Source: Romanomermis culicivorax (taxonomy: Eukaryota > Nematoda > Enoplea > Mermithida > Mermithidae). From it: a stretch of DNA of 64,000 nt. Below, piece by piece: positions 45,656 to 57,000 of the stretch. Each line of letters starts with the position of its first letter. The first letter of the stretch is position 1. Made by a program: the position numbers and the translations under genes. The notes beneath the pieces are model-generated. The model saw nothing but the letters and a program-made list of their open reading frames with translations. It searched no databases and was not told where the DNA came from. The DNA lies in contig CAWUHX010000136.1 of assembly GCA_963922205.1 (NCBI GenBank), forward strand, positions 620,001-684,000, in the 5' to 3' direction.

Positions 45656-46900
45656 AACACACTTCCTTGAGGAACACCACTAATTATTGTAGTTGCAGTA
45701 GAAATGGTATTACTTAGTTTTACACATTGAGTTCTATTTGTAAGGAAGTTGCAAATCCAATTCATTGTGAATTTCTCAGTTTTATATCCTTGTAGTTTTT
45801 GTAAGAGCTTTGAATGTGAGACAGTATCAAATGCTTTCTTAAAATCGATGTATACAACATCAACAGGAACTTGATTATCCAACTTCTTAACCCACTTAGT
45901 TTTACATCCAAGAAGTTGTAAGACACATGATTTATTTTTTCTGAATCCAAACTGCCCACTACTGAATAAGGCATTATCTGTCAAGATGACTTACAATATC
46001 CTTATTAATTGTTCCTTTCATGATTTTGCATGGTACACTACAAAGTTATATGGGCCTGTAGTTTTCAACTTTGCTACAGTCCCCTTTTTTGAAGATTGGA
46101 ACAATGTATGATTTTTTCCATAAATCAGGCAATGTACCAGTCCTATAAGAAACCTCAAAGATAATACTAAGAGGTTCAGCAAGAACAAGGTATAACTTTT
46201 TCAGAAAGTAGGCGCACAGACCATCAGGTCCAAGGGAAAATGTAGGTTTTAGATTTTTCAGTGCCAACAAAACTCCCATGAAATCAAATTTAATTGACTT
46301 AAGATACTCAAATCCTTTGCCAGGAAAAGGAGGAATTTTTCCGTCATCAACAGTAAAGACGATTGCAAAATATTTGTTGAAAATACCACATTTGTCGAAG
46401 TCACTACTAACTTCAATATTATGATAATGCAATGTCGGGATCAGGGCCGTATTTAGAGGGGGGGCGGGGGGGCGGTAGCCCCCCCTGTCGTTGTAACGAA
46501 AAATTTTTTTCCAGCCCTTGTTGTAATAAATAGCAGTTGGTGGAAACTAGTGACACTGACGTTCATATTACCTATTCAAATATCCTTGAATTTTCATTCT
46601 AAAACTTTAAATTAAATTATTTTTTCAGAGTAGCATTTTAAAAATATCAACTATAAATTATAATGAAACGTAGCTTAGAACAGTTTGGTTTTCAATCATC
46701 AAAACGAACGGCTCAAAATGAATCGATAGCAGCACCTTTTGAAGAAAAATATGCCTTATTAAACCTTCAACTCACATATGTCGCTACACTACGCTATATT
46801 TTCTTGACACTTCAAAATTGTCTATATTTTTGAAGTCGCCCCCCCTATCAAAAATTCCTGGATACGGCCCTGGTCGGGATCATTTCTCGCTTTACAGTTG
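45646..46900 (-). pseudogene. LINE RT fragment interrupted by a hAT element
   Basis: It codes for FGFRKNKSCVLQLL, YIDFKKAFDTVSHSKLL and SGVPQGSVFG (45646-45984), then, with one frameshift, LKPTFSLGPDGLCAYFLKK and LPDLWKKSYIVPIFKKGDC (46046-46432). The RT stops after motif B, where low-complexity sequence starts. The hAT insertion lies in its upstream part. Confidence 0.75.
46442..46872 (+). mobile_element. Non-autonomous hAT element, 431 bp, TSD GTCGGGAT
   Basis: The ends CAGGGCCGTATTTAGA and TCCTGGATACGGCCCTG share 11 inverted bases, and GTCGGGAT is duplicated exactly at 46434-46441 and 46873-46880. A short frame starting at 46663 (MKRSLEQFGFQSSKRTAQNE) looks like the N-terminus of a hAT/ZMYM-type transposase, followed directly by RYIFLTLQNCLYF-like end sequence. 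The central transposase is deleted. Confidence 0.9.
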
Positions 46901-47029
46901 TGCTGTTGACGAATTCATGAAACTTTTTTAAGGAGGGGGATTTCAATAGAGTTTGTTATTTCTTAGCATAATAGATATTCATTTCGTTTTTATGTTTCTT
47001 TGAAATTAACTTCAGCACGTTCTTATTTT

Positions 47030-47180
47030 CAGCATTTCTGTTGTTGGCATGGCGATTTTAATTTGCCCGGTATTACGTGGAATAAAAATGAATATTTTAA
47101 TGAAAACACTTTAAATTTTAATTATATCCAATTTATGAATGAATTCCGACTTGCCCAGCTTGTGAAGTTTCTAATCCTGG
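47030..47180 (+). pseudogene. LINE endonuclease fragment
   Basis: GDFNLPGITWNKNEYFN and FMNEFRLAQLVKF match the APE-type endonuclease signature (GDFN) and the downstream helix of CR1/Jockey-type ORF2. Only about 50 codons are present. Confidence 0.7.
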
Positions 47181-47189
47181 GACAAAACA

Positions 47190-47450
47190 TACTTGACCGA
47201 ACACATTGCTCCAGTCTATTCATATTAATCTTTTCATTTTCTCCCCTCTCCAAAACTCAGAAAATTGGGTTTTAAATGCCAAAAACCGATGCAGATCGAA
47301 TGAAACATGCGATGGTTTTTCCGATAAATTTAAGCAAATTTATTGATTTCAGAGTGAGCAACCAAAAATTTATCTGTGCAACCAAAATTTTTCCCCAAGT
47401 TGCACATTGCAACCTGGCCTGTGCCAAAAAACACTGTCTGGGTCGACTCA
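47190..47450 (-). repeat. Partial copy of the 0.9-kb repeat
   Basis: CCGAACACATTGCTCCAGTC through GATAAATTTAAGCAAATTTA to CAACCTGGCCTGTGCC matches 40630-40880 in the same orientation. Confidence 0.7.
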
Positions 47451-47469
47451 CTATCATTCATCTGTGATG

Positions 47470-48130
47470 TGGATAACGCCACTGTTTTTTCCTCGAAGAT
47501 TTTTTCCACGTGAGAACCGAATCCAAAATTTATTTCCTCATTTTCCAAAAATTTTCCATATTTACAAGAACGTTTATAACATGGCCACGGACGCATTTGT
47601 TTCTTTATTTTATTCTGATGTTTTCAGAGTCAGTAACGTGTAAAATCGAAGAAAAAATTGAAAAAAATCTAGTCAGGCCAATCAAATTGTGCTAATAAAT
47701 GATGTATTGGCCTACTACAGGAGCTAAAAGCATGTTAGCGATAGAGTTCTCATGAATTTATCTGCTACTAAGATATATGTAGTTCCGATTAAAGTTATGT
47801 AATTTTATTCATTTCTTAGTCCGGCGGCGCGAAGCGCTTGAAAAATTTTCGGATATTCACCATCTAAAACGGTGGAAAACGACCCTTCATAACATTGACA
47901 AATAAATAAAAATAAAAATACTAGAGTGTAATTTTTTCCTTATTCCAGCGTGAAGCGCCGAAAAAATTTCGAATTTTCGTTTTCTAAAACGCTGGACAAT
48001 GAATCTCTGCAACAATTATTCCTGAATAGAAGCTCTAAAATTACGGTCTGGAATGATATCTTCAATCTCCATCGTCCATGATTGCAAAAGTTCATGTTGA
48101 AACGTTTGAAAAATTTGAAAATCTTTGAAA
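47470..48130 (+). repeat. Interspersed repeat with two 120-bp units
   Basis: This is the paralogue of 28390-29110. Units start at about 47821 and 47946 with decayed GC palindromes, each followed by TCTAAAACG(C/G)TGGA. Confidence 0.65.
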
Positions 48131-49380
48131 ATCAGGAGCCAAATGGCTCCTAGGCCTAAATTTTCAGGGGCCAGATTAAAATTTTGGGAGCCAAAAATTT
48201 TTGATTGAAGAATATTGAAAAGCGTGCTTGTAACACACTGTAGAATGTACTATATAATTAAATTATGTAGATATTCAATCAGTTGATACGAGTTTTAAAA
48301 AATCACTGTTCAAAATTTGATTTCCACCCAGCGTTTTCAGTTACAGGCATATTTCCACACGTACAAACATCGGCCGAGAAATCTTTGTGCAAAGAAAATT
48401 TTTTATGCAAAAAACGCGATATTTCGTTTAATTTTGCACAAATCTTCATCCAAGATTGCACTTGAGTTCATTTCCTTCCGGCTCAAAAGTATAGGGTTTT
48501 GAAATTGCAGCTTCTGTTCTCATTGTTCTGTTGTTTCCTATATCTTTCCGGCGCCATGCAACGATTTTTTTCAGATTTTGACACTCTAAATGCTGGAAAA
48601 TCAATTTAAAGATAACTTATTCGATAAACATACAAGGTTCAAAAACATGTATTATATCATTTTACAAACTAAAAAATATGTTCATACTTTCACAAGTTTG
48701 ACAAGCTCAAATTCAACTTGAAATTTATGAAAATCACCTCCATTCCATTATAATCATGAATTCAAACTCGGCTCCACATTTAAAATAATAGTAACAAAAA
48801 TGGAAAAATTGAGATTTTGATCACCAGAATTCTTTTGCACCAAATGCACCAAAATTCATCTTTTCCATGTCGAAACCCCCATGTTTTTTCCCTTCGTCGA
48901 GAATTTTTTTCCAGAAAGTTTGATTTGAAGAGAAACAGTGAATAGACTAATTAAAAAAATTATATAATAAGATTCGGCGCGAAGCGCCGGAAAATTTTCG
49001 AAGTTTTATGATTTTAGAGCCTGTAAAACACTTACTTCAAATCTAAAATTGAATAAAAACAGCTACAATTCACTACAATATAAATGAATATGTCAAAATT
49101 TTAGGGGCCAAAATGGCTCCTAGACCTAAAATTTTAGGAGCCATTTCCGAACTTTTAGGGGCCCAGGCTCCTAAAATGACTAAAAAAAAGCCCAGGTAAT
49201 AAACTGTTTCATTTATTTATTCACTTACTCGAAATTTTCATCTGAAAAAATGCATAAGGGCCAGAAAATATGCTAAAATAAAAAAGATCACAAATTAATT
49301 GGACAGATCCTGCCCCACTATACCAACCATCCCACTGTACCAATTGTCCCACTATACCGACTGACCCACAATGCCATCCT
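48130..49380. other. Repeat debris, no gene
   Basis: GGCTCC-rich repeats lie at 48130-48190 and 49090-49200, with a perfect palindrome CGGCGCGAAGCGCCG at 48975-48989. About 49310-49380 holds four degenerate units of roughly 18 bases around CCCACTATACC. I see no coding sequence. Confidence 0.5.
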
Positions 49381-49399
49381 ACTCATATGCACATAGGAG

Positions 49400-49625
49400 G
49401 ATAGAGGATAACCCCCTTACCTGAGACCCTCGTCCAAAAAAAATCAAACACCCCCGTGAACTTTTTCCAAGAGAGTTTTTTTGATGATTTCTGTGCATAT
49501 TTTGTATGGAACACAAGTTTGCAGAGTTTTTTTTGTTTTTTGCTCGCCCTAACCCCTTACCCCCTGTATAAAAAGTCCAAGGACCCTCCACCTAGGATAT
49601 TCTTGCCGTGCATGTCTGAACACCG
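49400..49625 (+). repeat. Interspersed repeat, copy 2 of the pair with 3085-3290
   Basis: The sequence ending CTTGCCGTGCATGTCTGAAC is the reverse complement of 3087-3290, with moderate divergence. It is non-coding. Confidence 0.6.
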
Positions 49626-49629
49626 TTCA

Positions 49630-50461
49630 TAACTCGATTAAAAACCAAGGCAGAGCGCTAAAACAACGTTTTTACGAATAGAATCGAATTGTTACAAAAA
49701 TAAGTGCAGAAAAGAAACAAACGTTATGAAACATAGGAATGTACAGCAGGCTAGAAATCGTGGCTTTACCAATTTAAGGGAATCGCTAAAATCTATAGTT
49801 TTTCCATAAGACTCTTAGCATTCGAAGACATAACAACCTTTTCATCCAATAAATATCATACAGGAATTACCGTGATGCAGTATTCTTATTTTCTAATGTG
49901 TAACCTGATTGTGGGCAAATACAGTTTGAAATGATTGTTAGAAAGCATAAGATCATGAGGGGAAGAAGTAATTAAATGACAGTACATCCTGGCTTAGCGA
50001 GATCCATCATCAGATATCTTTTCTCCACTTAGCTGGATAAAAATTCAGAAATCATGTCAAGGGTGCATGAAATCCAGGAAATTTGGGCTGTTTTACTTCT
50101 TCAACATTGAAATCTGTTTGTATTTAATCGATACACGAATTTTAAATAGGTTTTATGGGCATATAAAGAGCACGTAAAAATCTAAGTATTTTCACGTTCT
50201 AAACGTACAAAGACATTGCTTTCTTATCACCTCTTTTTCTCCAGGGGGCTTTCCTCTTTCACTGGCCACGTTAGCGCCTCGATCGACGTCTTCGATTTGT
50301 TTGCACGACGGGAACTAACGGTGAACGTTCTTTCTTTTACGCGCCGTGATTCGAGTTTCTTAGTAGATTTACTTTGAAATTAATAATCTCGAACGTAAGC
50401 CCTAGATAGATTGGACTGGAGTGAAGTTACGGGGTTCGAAATTCAAAATTTTACAAGAAAA
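49630..50461 (+). other. Upstream region of VPS29
   Basis: No gene was recognised. Sequence just before the ATG (50240-50460) is less AT-rich and free of the repeats seen elsewhere, so it probably holds the VPS29 promoter and 5' UTR. I could not place a TATA box or start site. Confidence 0.4.
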
Positions 50462-51605
50462 ATGGTAAGGCTGACTGAACTGAGGTTGAGAAAATTCGCA
50501 AATCAAGTTATATTTCTGCGCAATGTTTTTTTGGGTACAGTTTATTTCCCTAAAATTTGCTCACGCTGTCTATCGTTCGTTTTAGTCTTGGATTGGACTA
50601 GGAGATAATTTGGGGGTAGCGCCGAGCCAGCGCATCCACCCATTGAATAAAATGATTATGCATATCAGTGTTAACTGGAAAGGATTATATGATCATAGGG
50701 ATATATTTTAGATTAGATTCATTCTTTTGTTTTCAAGTTTGATAGTTTCGGTGCTATTTTCAGCTCGTTTTGGTTCTTGGTGATTTGCACATTCCGCATC
50801 GATGTCACAATTTGCCGAACAAATTTCGAAAGTTGTTAGTACCCAATAAAATACAGCATATTCTTTGTACAGGAAATTTATGCACAAAAGAATCATTTGA
50901 TTATTTAAAGTCGTTAGCCAGTGATGTTCATGTCGTTAGGGGAGATTTTGACGAAGTAAGCGGAGTTGATGTTGGATGCGGCATTTTATGTATAGTAGTA
51001 GATTCGCCTCTAAGATTTAGCTCTTGTTATATTCGATCGAGTTACGTAACGTTTTTAGGGCACGAATTATCCCGAAACGAAAGTCGTGACTGTCGGGCAA
51101 TTTCGCATCGGGCTTTGCCACGGTCATCAACTTGTGCCGTGGGGTGATTCGGAAATTTTGGGCTTGTTACAGCGCCAATTGGACGTCGATATTATGGTTA
51201 CGGGCCATACGCACAAGTTCGAGGCGTTCCAACACGACGGAAAATTTTTCATCAATCCAGGATCTTGCACTGGCGCCTACAGCGCGTTAGACACGTAATT
51301 CAAGCGTATGCATACAAACGCTTACACAGGACCGTGTTTATATTCGATTTTGACAGTGGCAGACAGTAATCTCCGTCAAAAATGACATTATATTCTAAAA
51401 AATCGAATTACCATTTTAAAATTTAGCTCATTCTCGTGGAAACACCACTTTACCGTTATTCTTAACTGTCTCGTATCTCTTTAGGAACGTCGTACCATCA
51501 TTCGTATTGCTCGACGTTCAAGCGTCTAATGCGATAGCTTACGTCTATGAGCTGATAGACGACGATGTGAAAGTTGAAAAAATTGAGTATAAAAAACAAG
51601 CATAA
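50462..51605 (+). CDS. VPS29: VPS29, retromer subunit with metallophosphoesterase fold, four exons
   Basis: VPS29 is a retromer core subunit that binds VPS35 and works in endosome-to-Golgi and recycling transport. Exons are 50462-50464 (only the ATG, donor GTAAGG), 50764-50955 (starts [14 protein letters not shown], ends GDFDE, donor GTAAGC), 51059-51294 ([15 protein letters not shown] to YSALDT, donor GTAATT) and 51485-51605 ([12 protein letters not shown] to EYKKQA and TAA). The total is 183 residues, against 182 in human. The phosphoesterase-fold motifs GDLH (7-10), GDFDE and GHTHKFEAF are present. An exon 1 coding only the initiator Met matches the known human gene organisation. I see no lesion; the gene should be functional. 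It lies alone between repeat-rich flanks, about 1.5 kb from the retroelement that follows. Confidence 0.96.
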
Positions 51606-52101
51606 CCGCTCGTTGTGGGCTGTATGTTGTTAACATGTATGTTTACTGTCCGTTCGAGATTGCTTCTCTGTTATTATTATCTCCAAGAATACATATACAC
51701 AGCAGGAAAAGGCAGACACGTGTCACAATACCGGATGTTTGGACCGAAAGCCGTGAACCTTAGGGATGAACCGGTTTCACTTTTTTAGGTTTACCGGTTT
51801 CGGTCTTGCATTTTTTGAACGTACGGTTTCGGTTTTCGCGCTTTATTTTATAGTGAAGTGGTACAGACTTAACCCTTAAAGGGTCATGCAATAAGCATAC
51901 ACTTTTTTTAAATGTACATAACTCGGCAATAATTGCATGAAATACTGTGTCTTTTTTTCATCTGATTCACACGTTCCTGCGCGTTTTAAAACTGTCTAGA
52001 AATCGCTAGAATTACTGTGAAAAGGACCCGAAATTTGCCATTGAAGTTCGAAAAAAATTTCTTTTTTGGGGGGTCGCATTGCGGCCTCCCTTCCCAGAAA
52101 A
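51606..52101. other. Downstream of VPS29, no gene
   Basis: This contains the VPS29 3' UTR and intergenic sequence. A direct repeat exists: ATCTGATTCACACGTTCCTG, AAAACTGTCTAGAAATCGCTA (51960-52010) recurs as ATCTGATTCACATGCACTTT, AAAACTGTCTAGAAGTCGCTA (52858-52900). Confidence 0.4.
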
Positions 52102-52334
52102 CATACCTGGGGTTGGGGGGGGGACCCCCCCCAACTTGGCCAACCCAGTACCCAAAATGATTTCCCCCCCAACCCCCCTCCCAGTTGGGAAAAAATTGAA
52201 AAAATTTGCCAAAAAGTGTATGTTTTTTGGCCTTTTTTGGGAAAAATTTCGACTTTTTCCCTACCCCCCCCGCCCCCCCCCAAAATTTCGGATTTACCCC
52301 CCCCCCCCAACTGGTCGGAGGTCTTACAGGTATG
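52102..52334. mobile_element. CATACCTGTA-family MITE, TSD CCAGAAAA
   Basis: The ends are CATACCTG and ACAGGTATG, with an exact 8-bp duplication CCAGAAAA at 52094-52101 and 52335-52342. The interior is C/G-run rich and very close to 29160-29398. Confidence 0.88.
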
Positions 52335-52946
52335 CCAGAAAATGTTGGTACCGAAGGTCGTACCTTACTAAATCAGGTACAGGCTTTGTGAATAAAATAA
52401 GGAGAACACATGAATCGTTCGCTTTCAGTGAAAAAAAGCGAGCGAAATAAAAATTTTTTTTTCCGGCGACGCCGAAAAAAATTTTTTTCCTTCACTTCGC
52501 GCGGCTGTGCACGTGAATATTCGGCAAAACGATCAAACATACTGCATATATTTAGAAACTAGAAACTCTCCTACATCTTTTAAAACAAACGGTGAATCAA
52601 TTAAACCAGTTTTCGCTGAGAAATTGACGAGCGTCGGAAATTTTTTCGATTTTGGAAACATATGATAAAAACGTGCATTGCTTGATGCCGCGCAGAAACC
52701 TGGCGTTCGTTGGTTTTCTGAGTTCAGACGGCGTCCAAATTTATTTACACTTGTTTCTTTCGATTTTTCATCCATTTTTACCCCAAATTACATGACTTCT
52801 TATCCCTCAAAGACTATAATATCGTCAGAAGTAGCAGTTTTAGGAAGTCTTTTCTTCATCTGATTCACATGCACTTTCTAAAACTGTCTAGAAGTCGCTA
52901 AAAGAAAAAATACTCTGGGGTCTAATGGACCCCATGACCCTTTAAA

Positions 52947-53095
52947 GGTTAAGCGTCATTTATACTTGCCTTTTTCAACGGAACGGAACTGATCTTCAAC
53001 AGCTTGAAACATTCAGCCTGAGAATCCACTAGCCATCGGAAAGGATAACTGCAATTTTATCGAAAATTACCGACCGTAACCTGTGTCACATTAAA
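52947..53095 (-). mobile_element. Truncated Harbinger-like MITE
   Basis: GCGTCATTTATACTTGCCTTTTTC, read in shorter blocks (TTTATACTTGCCTTTTTC, CAACAGCTTGAAA, TTCAGCCTGA, CGGAAAGGATAACT), matches the reverse of the right half of 15791-16022. The other end is missing near the 3' LTR at 53109. Confidence 0.6.
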
Positions 53096-53108
53096 CGAAA
53101 TATGAGCC

Positions 53109-54002
53109 TGTAACGACCAGTTTTGAGTGAGGTACTTTACTTCTCAACCAACGGCGTTACGGCGGGGCAAATACGGGGCAGGGCGAACGGTTACAACAAC
53201 AACGGTTAATTCGACGGTCGCTTGAACGTCGACAAACAAAACGCGCTTCGAATAAAAACGGATGGGGGCCTCGGTTTAAATGCTTTCGAATAGTCGGCCG
53301 CTTGCAAATGTATAAAGACGGGGCGAACGCGGATCAAAAATAAAACGATACCCGAATAAGAACCAGAATGAGAATGACGAAAATCACGCTTTGCTTCTTC
53401 TTTTATACGGCGATTTTGGCCACTCCCTGGACGCTGCGGGAGGTCGAGCTTCTGTCCATCTTCTTCCGCCAATCGTCGTTTCCGGCTACGCTTTTTATGC
53501 TTTCTTAGTTACGCCTCTCTAACGCTTTTCTGGTACCGTATGCTTTCTGTGCTTCACTTGCTTTCTACGGTGGGCTTGGCCACACCTCTGTGCTTCTGTG
53601 CATGCTTCCTGTATCGGTTTCTCTGTATACACATGTTTTGTGGGGCCGCCGCTACTGTTACACTTGAGACTACTGTACGGCGGGGCTTCTACATATTTTA
53701 CTGTGTGCAGGTGTTGTTTACGATTTTTACTGGGGATTACGGTAGCTGTGGAATGTGTAGTTTAGTGTAGATTCTAGGGGAACAGCTGCCGTTTGTGCAA
53801 ATTAATTAGGGCATCTTAATTGGGCTACCGGGGTGTGAACGGATCAAAATAAAGTACTTCACGTAATTTTGTAGGAATGTTTGGGTGTGAATCCCAGACA
53901 TCCTTGAGACATAAAATGTGAAAAATAAAATAATATCTAATAAATGTCTATTACATACAGTATGCTACATATTTACAGTACTGCTTTAGCAGGTACGTTA
54001 CA
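53109..54002 (-). repeat. 3' LTR, 894 bp
   Basis: It is the same as the other LTR as far as I could read, including the short frames within it. Its ends are TGTAAC and GTTACA, a 6-bp perfect inverted pair. Confidence 0.96.
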
Positions 54003-54017
54003 TTTCCCTCCTTCCGG
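54003..54017 (-). promoter_or_regulatory. Polypurine tract
   Basis: Minus-strand GGAAGGAGGGAAA directly precedes the 3' LTR start TGTAAC. It lies between the stop codon of the polyprotein and the LTR. Confidence 0.8.
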
Positions 54018-54033
54018 AGTTGAACGTCCTCGT

Positions 54034-57000
54034 TCAAGGCTTTCGAGGTTGAGGAGGGGTGGGGGTAGATTCGTTAGTTGCTTTCCGAGGGTAGAAAGGG
54101 GTTGTCTCGTTTACATGCACGGTAAATGTAATATTCTTATGGGGGTGTTTGAGTGTAACGTTGGGGTACATGAAATTTGTAACTGTATAGGGACCGTTTT
54201 GGCGAGGGAGGAATTTGGGAGTCAACCCTTGTTTACACGAATGATTTTTATAAAGAATAAGATCACCTGTCTTGTAATGTATGTTCTGAGCATGCTTGTT
54301 ATACTGACGGGTATAGTGGGCTTGGGCTTTTTGCAAACTTTTCTGCACAGTTGAGAGGGCTTCTGTAAAATGCGATTTTACACGAAGGGCGTAATCATTT
54401 AAATCAACCATGTAGGATGTGGGGAAAAAATTTAAAGCTGCATCTGACGGCAGATTAGCTTGCCTACCGTGGAGTAATTCAAATGGGGGATACGAAGTGC
54501 TATCATTTTTATGAATGTTGATCGAAAAAACGGCATACGGGAGATAAGTATCCCAATCAGTGTGATTTGAATTGATGTACATGCGAATACGGGTGGCTAG
54601 GGTTTGGTTGCAACGCTCAACTTCTCCATTGGCAATGGGATGATATGGGGTAGTGTGAATTTTCTGAGTATTGCATAAACTGGTGATCCGTGAGAAAAGA
54701 TCGGATACGAAATCGGTGCCACGATCACAATGGATGATTTTTGGGGACCCATGACGACAAACAATTTTGGTTACGAATAGCTTGGCAATAGTGGCTGCAG
54801 TGATGTCAGGGGTCGGGAATGCCTCTACATACTTTGTGAAATAATCGATGAAAACGACAATGAATCGGTTGCCGTCTTCAGTGAGGGGTAACGGTCCCAT
54901 GCAATCAACACCAACTCGATCAAATGGGCCAGTTGGCTGAATTGGTACCAAGTTTGCATGTACTTTGTGTCTAAGAGCTTTCTGTGTCTGGCATGGGTGG
55001 CAAGTTTTGCAGTACCGTTTGATATCACGGCTCATTTGGGGCCAAAAGTATTTCTGTCTGAGCAAGTGTAAAGTTTTCCGGGCTGCAAAATGACCTGTGA
55101 ATTTGCTGTCATGATGTGAGGCGATGAGGTGCTGGACTTGGGACTTGGGAATGTATAGTTTTGCCTGTTTGTCGACTATACGGAAGAGGATGTTTTGATG
55201 CACTGCAAACTTGATAAGGGTAAGGGGGTGTTTTTGGGCGATTTTTGCTAAAATACTTTTGACAGTTGGATCAGTGCGTTGGAGTTCGGCAAAGTTTTTC
55301 TGTTGCTCTTCTTGTTCAGTTGCTTCGGCTTCCAAAACTGAATTGATAGTTGATATTTCGGGGCGGGTTTCTAATTGCTCAATATCAAAGGATTGCTTTG
55401 CTGTCTGTGAGGGGAATCGAGAAACTGCATCTGCGTTGCGGTTAGCAGTGCCTTTCTTGGGTCGAATGTCTAGCTGAATGCCAGAGAGGGCTAATCCCCA
55501 ACGGGCAATGCGAGGGGACGGGTTTTCCTTTTGTAAGACTGCCTGAACTGCTGTGTGGTCAGTGTGTACAATAACATGTTGCTGGAAAAGATAGGGGCGG
55601 AAATACTTGACAAATTCGACTACTGCAAGGGTTTCTAACTCAGTGATCGGATAGTTGCGTTCTGCGGGTTTCAATGTGCGGCTCCCAAAAGCAATGGGGC
55701 GATCCTGACCTTTACTATCTAGCTGACTGAGAATGGCGCCGATGCCGAGTTTTGAGGCGTCAGTTTGCAGAATAAACGGTTTGGTGAAATCTGGATGCTG
55801 CAGGATTGGGGCATGGATGAGTAATTCTTTTAGCTTAGTGAATGCATTTTGCTGTTCAGGGCCCCAGGAAAATTCTGAGTTCTTTTTGAGTAGCGATGTG
55901 AGTGGGCTAGAAACTTGAGAGCAATTTGGGATGAATCTACGATAATATGAGGGTAGGCCAAGGAATGACTTAACTTCTTTTGAGCTTTTGGGCGTGGGTA
56001 TGTCATAGATTGCCTGTACCTTATGGGGGTCTGGTGAAATGCCTTGCTGGGAAATGACGTGGCCTAAGTATTGGACTTGGGGCTGGCAGAATTTGCATTT
56101 TTGGATGTTTAGCTTAAGGCCTGCTTGTGAGAATCGGGCAAGAATAGTGTCTAAACGTTCCAGCATTTGGGCATGGGAGTCTGCGAATACTAAAACATCG
56201 TCGAGGTATACAAGGCATGTGTTCCATTGCAGACCCGAAAGAATAACATCCATTAACCTTTGGAATGTGGCTGGGGCATTGGTGAGTCCAAAAGGGAGGT
56301 AATTGAATTGATACTGGCCAGCTGAGCAATTAAAGGCCGTTTTTTCTCTGTCTGCTTGTGCTATGGGAATGGAATAGTATGCATTGGATTGGTCAAGGGA
56401 CGTGAAATATTTCATTCCACGAAGGGTGTCTAGAATTTCGTCTATCCGGGGCAGGGGGTAGGTATCTTTTTTGGTGACTTTGTTGAGGCCTCTAAAATCA
56501 ATGCATAAACGATGGCCTCCGTCTTTTTTGGGAACTAAAACTGTGTTGGTACACCATGGAGAGTTGCTTTGGCTTATGACACCTGCTGCTGCGAGTTGCT
56601 CAACTTCTGCTTGTATGATTTGCTTTTCTTTTGGGGAAGTCCGATAAAGTTGTCTACGTACTGGTTGGGAGCCATTGGTGTCAATTGTATGTGAAACGAG
56701 GGTGGTTCTGCCTACGTCCATTTTGGATTTAGCATATAATGTAGGGTACTTCGATAGGGCGCGTAGGAGTTGCATTTTCTCGGTTTCTGTGAGGTCACTG
56801 GAGGTCAAATTAACATTTTCTTTTAACCATGTGAATGTATCAAAACGGTTGGGCTGGTTTTGCGTGGAAGGGGTTACATTAGCGGGAGCATTTTGTTTTG
56901 GGATGTAACATGAGACTGTACCAATGCATGTTCCAGGATAAAGAATTTGGGCTGTTTCTTGTGTGTTTAAGACGGATATGCGTATGCGACTGTTTTGATT

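Noticed and set aside
49310..49380. CRISPR-like or functional tandem array
   Set aside because: Units of about 18 bases are degenerate and have no spacers; this is ordinary simple-repeat decay in eukaryotic DNA.
53206..53770. Identical short frames in 53206-53770 and 61603-62167 as a duplicated gene pair
   Set aside because: They lie wholly inside the two LTRs, so identity reflects LTR duplication.
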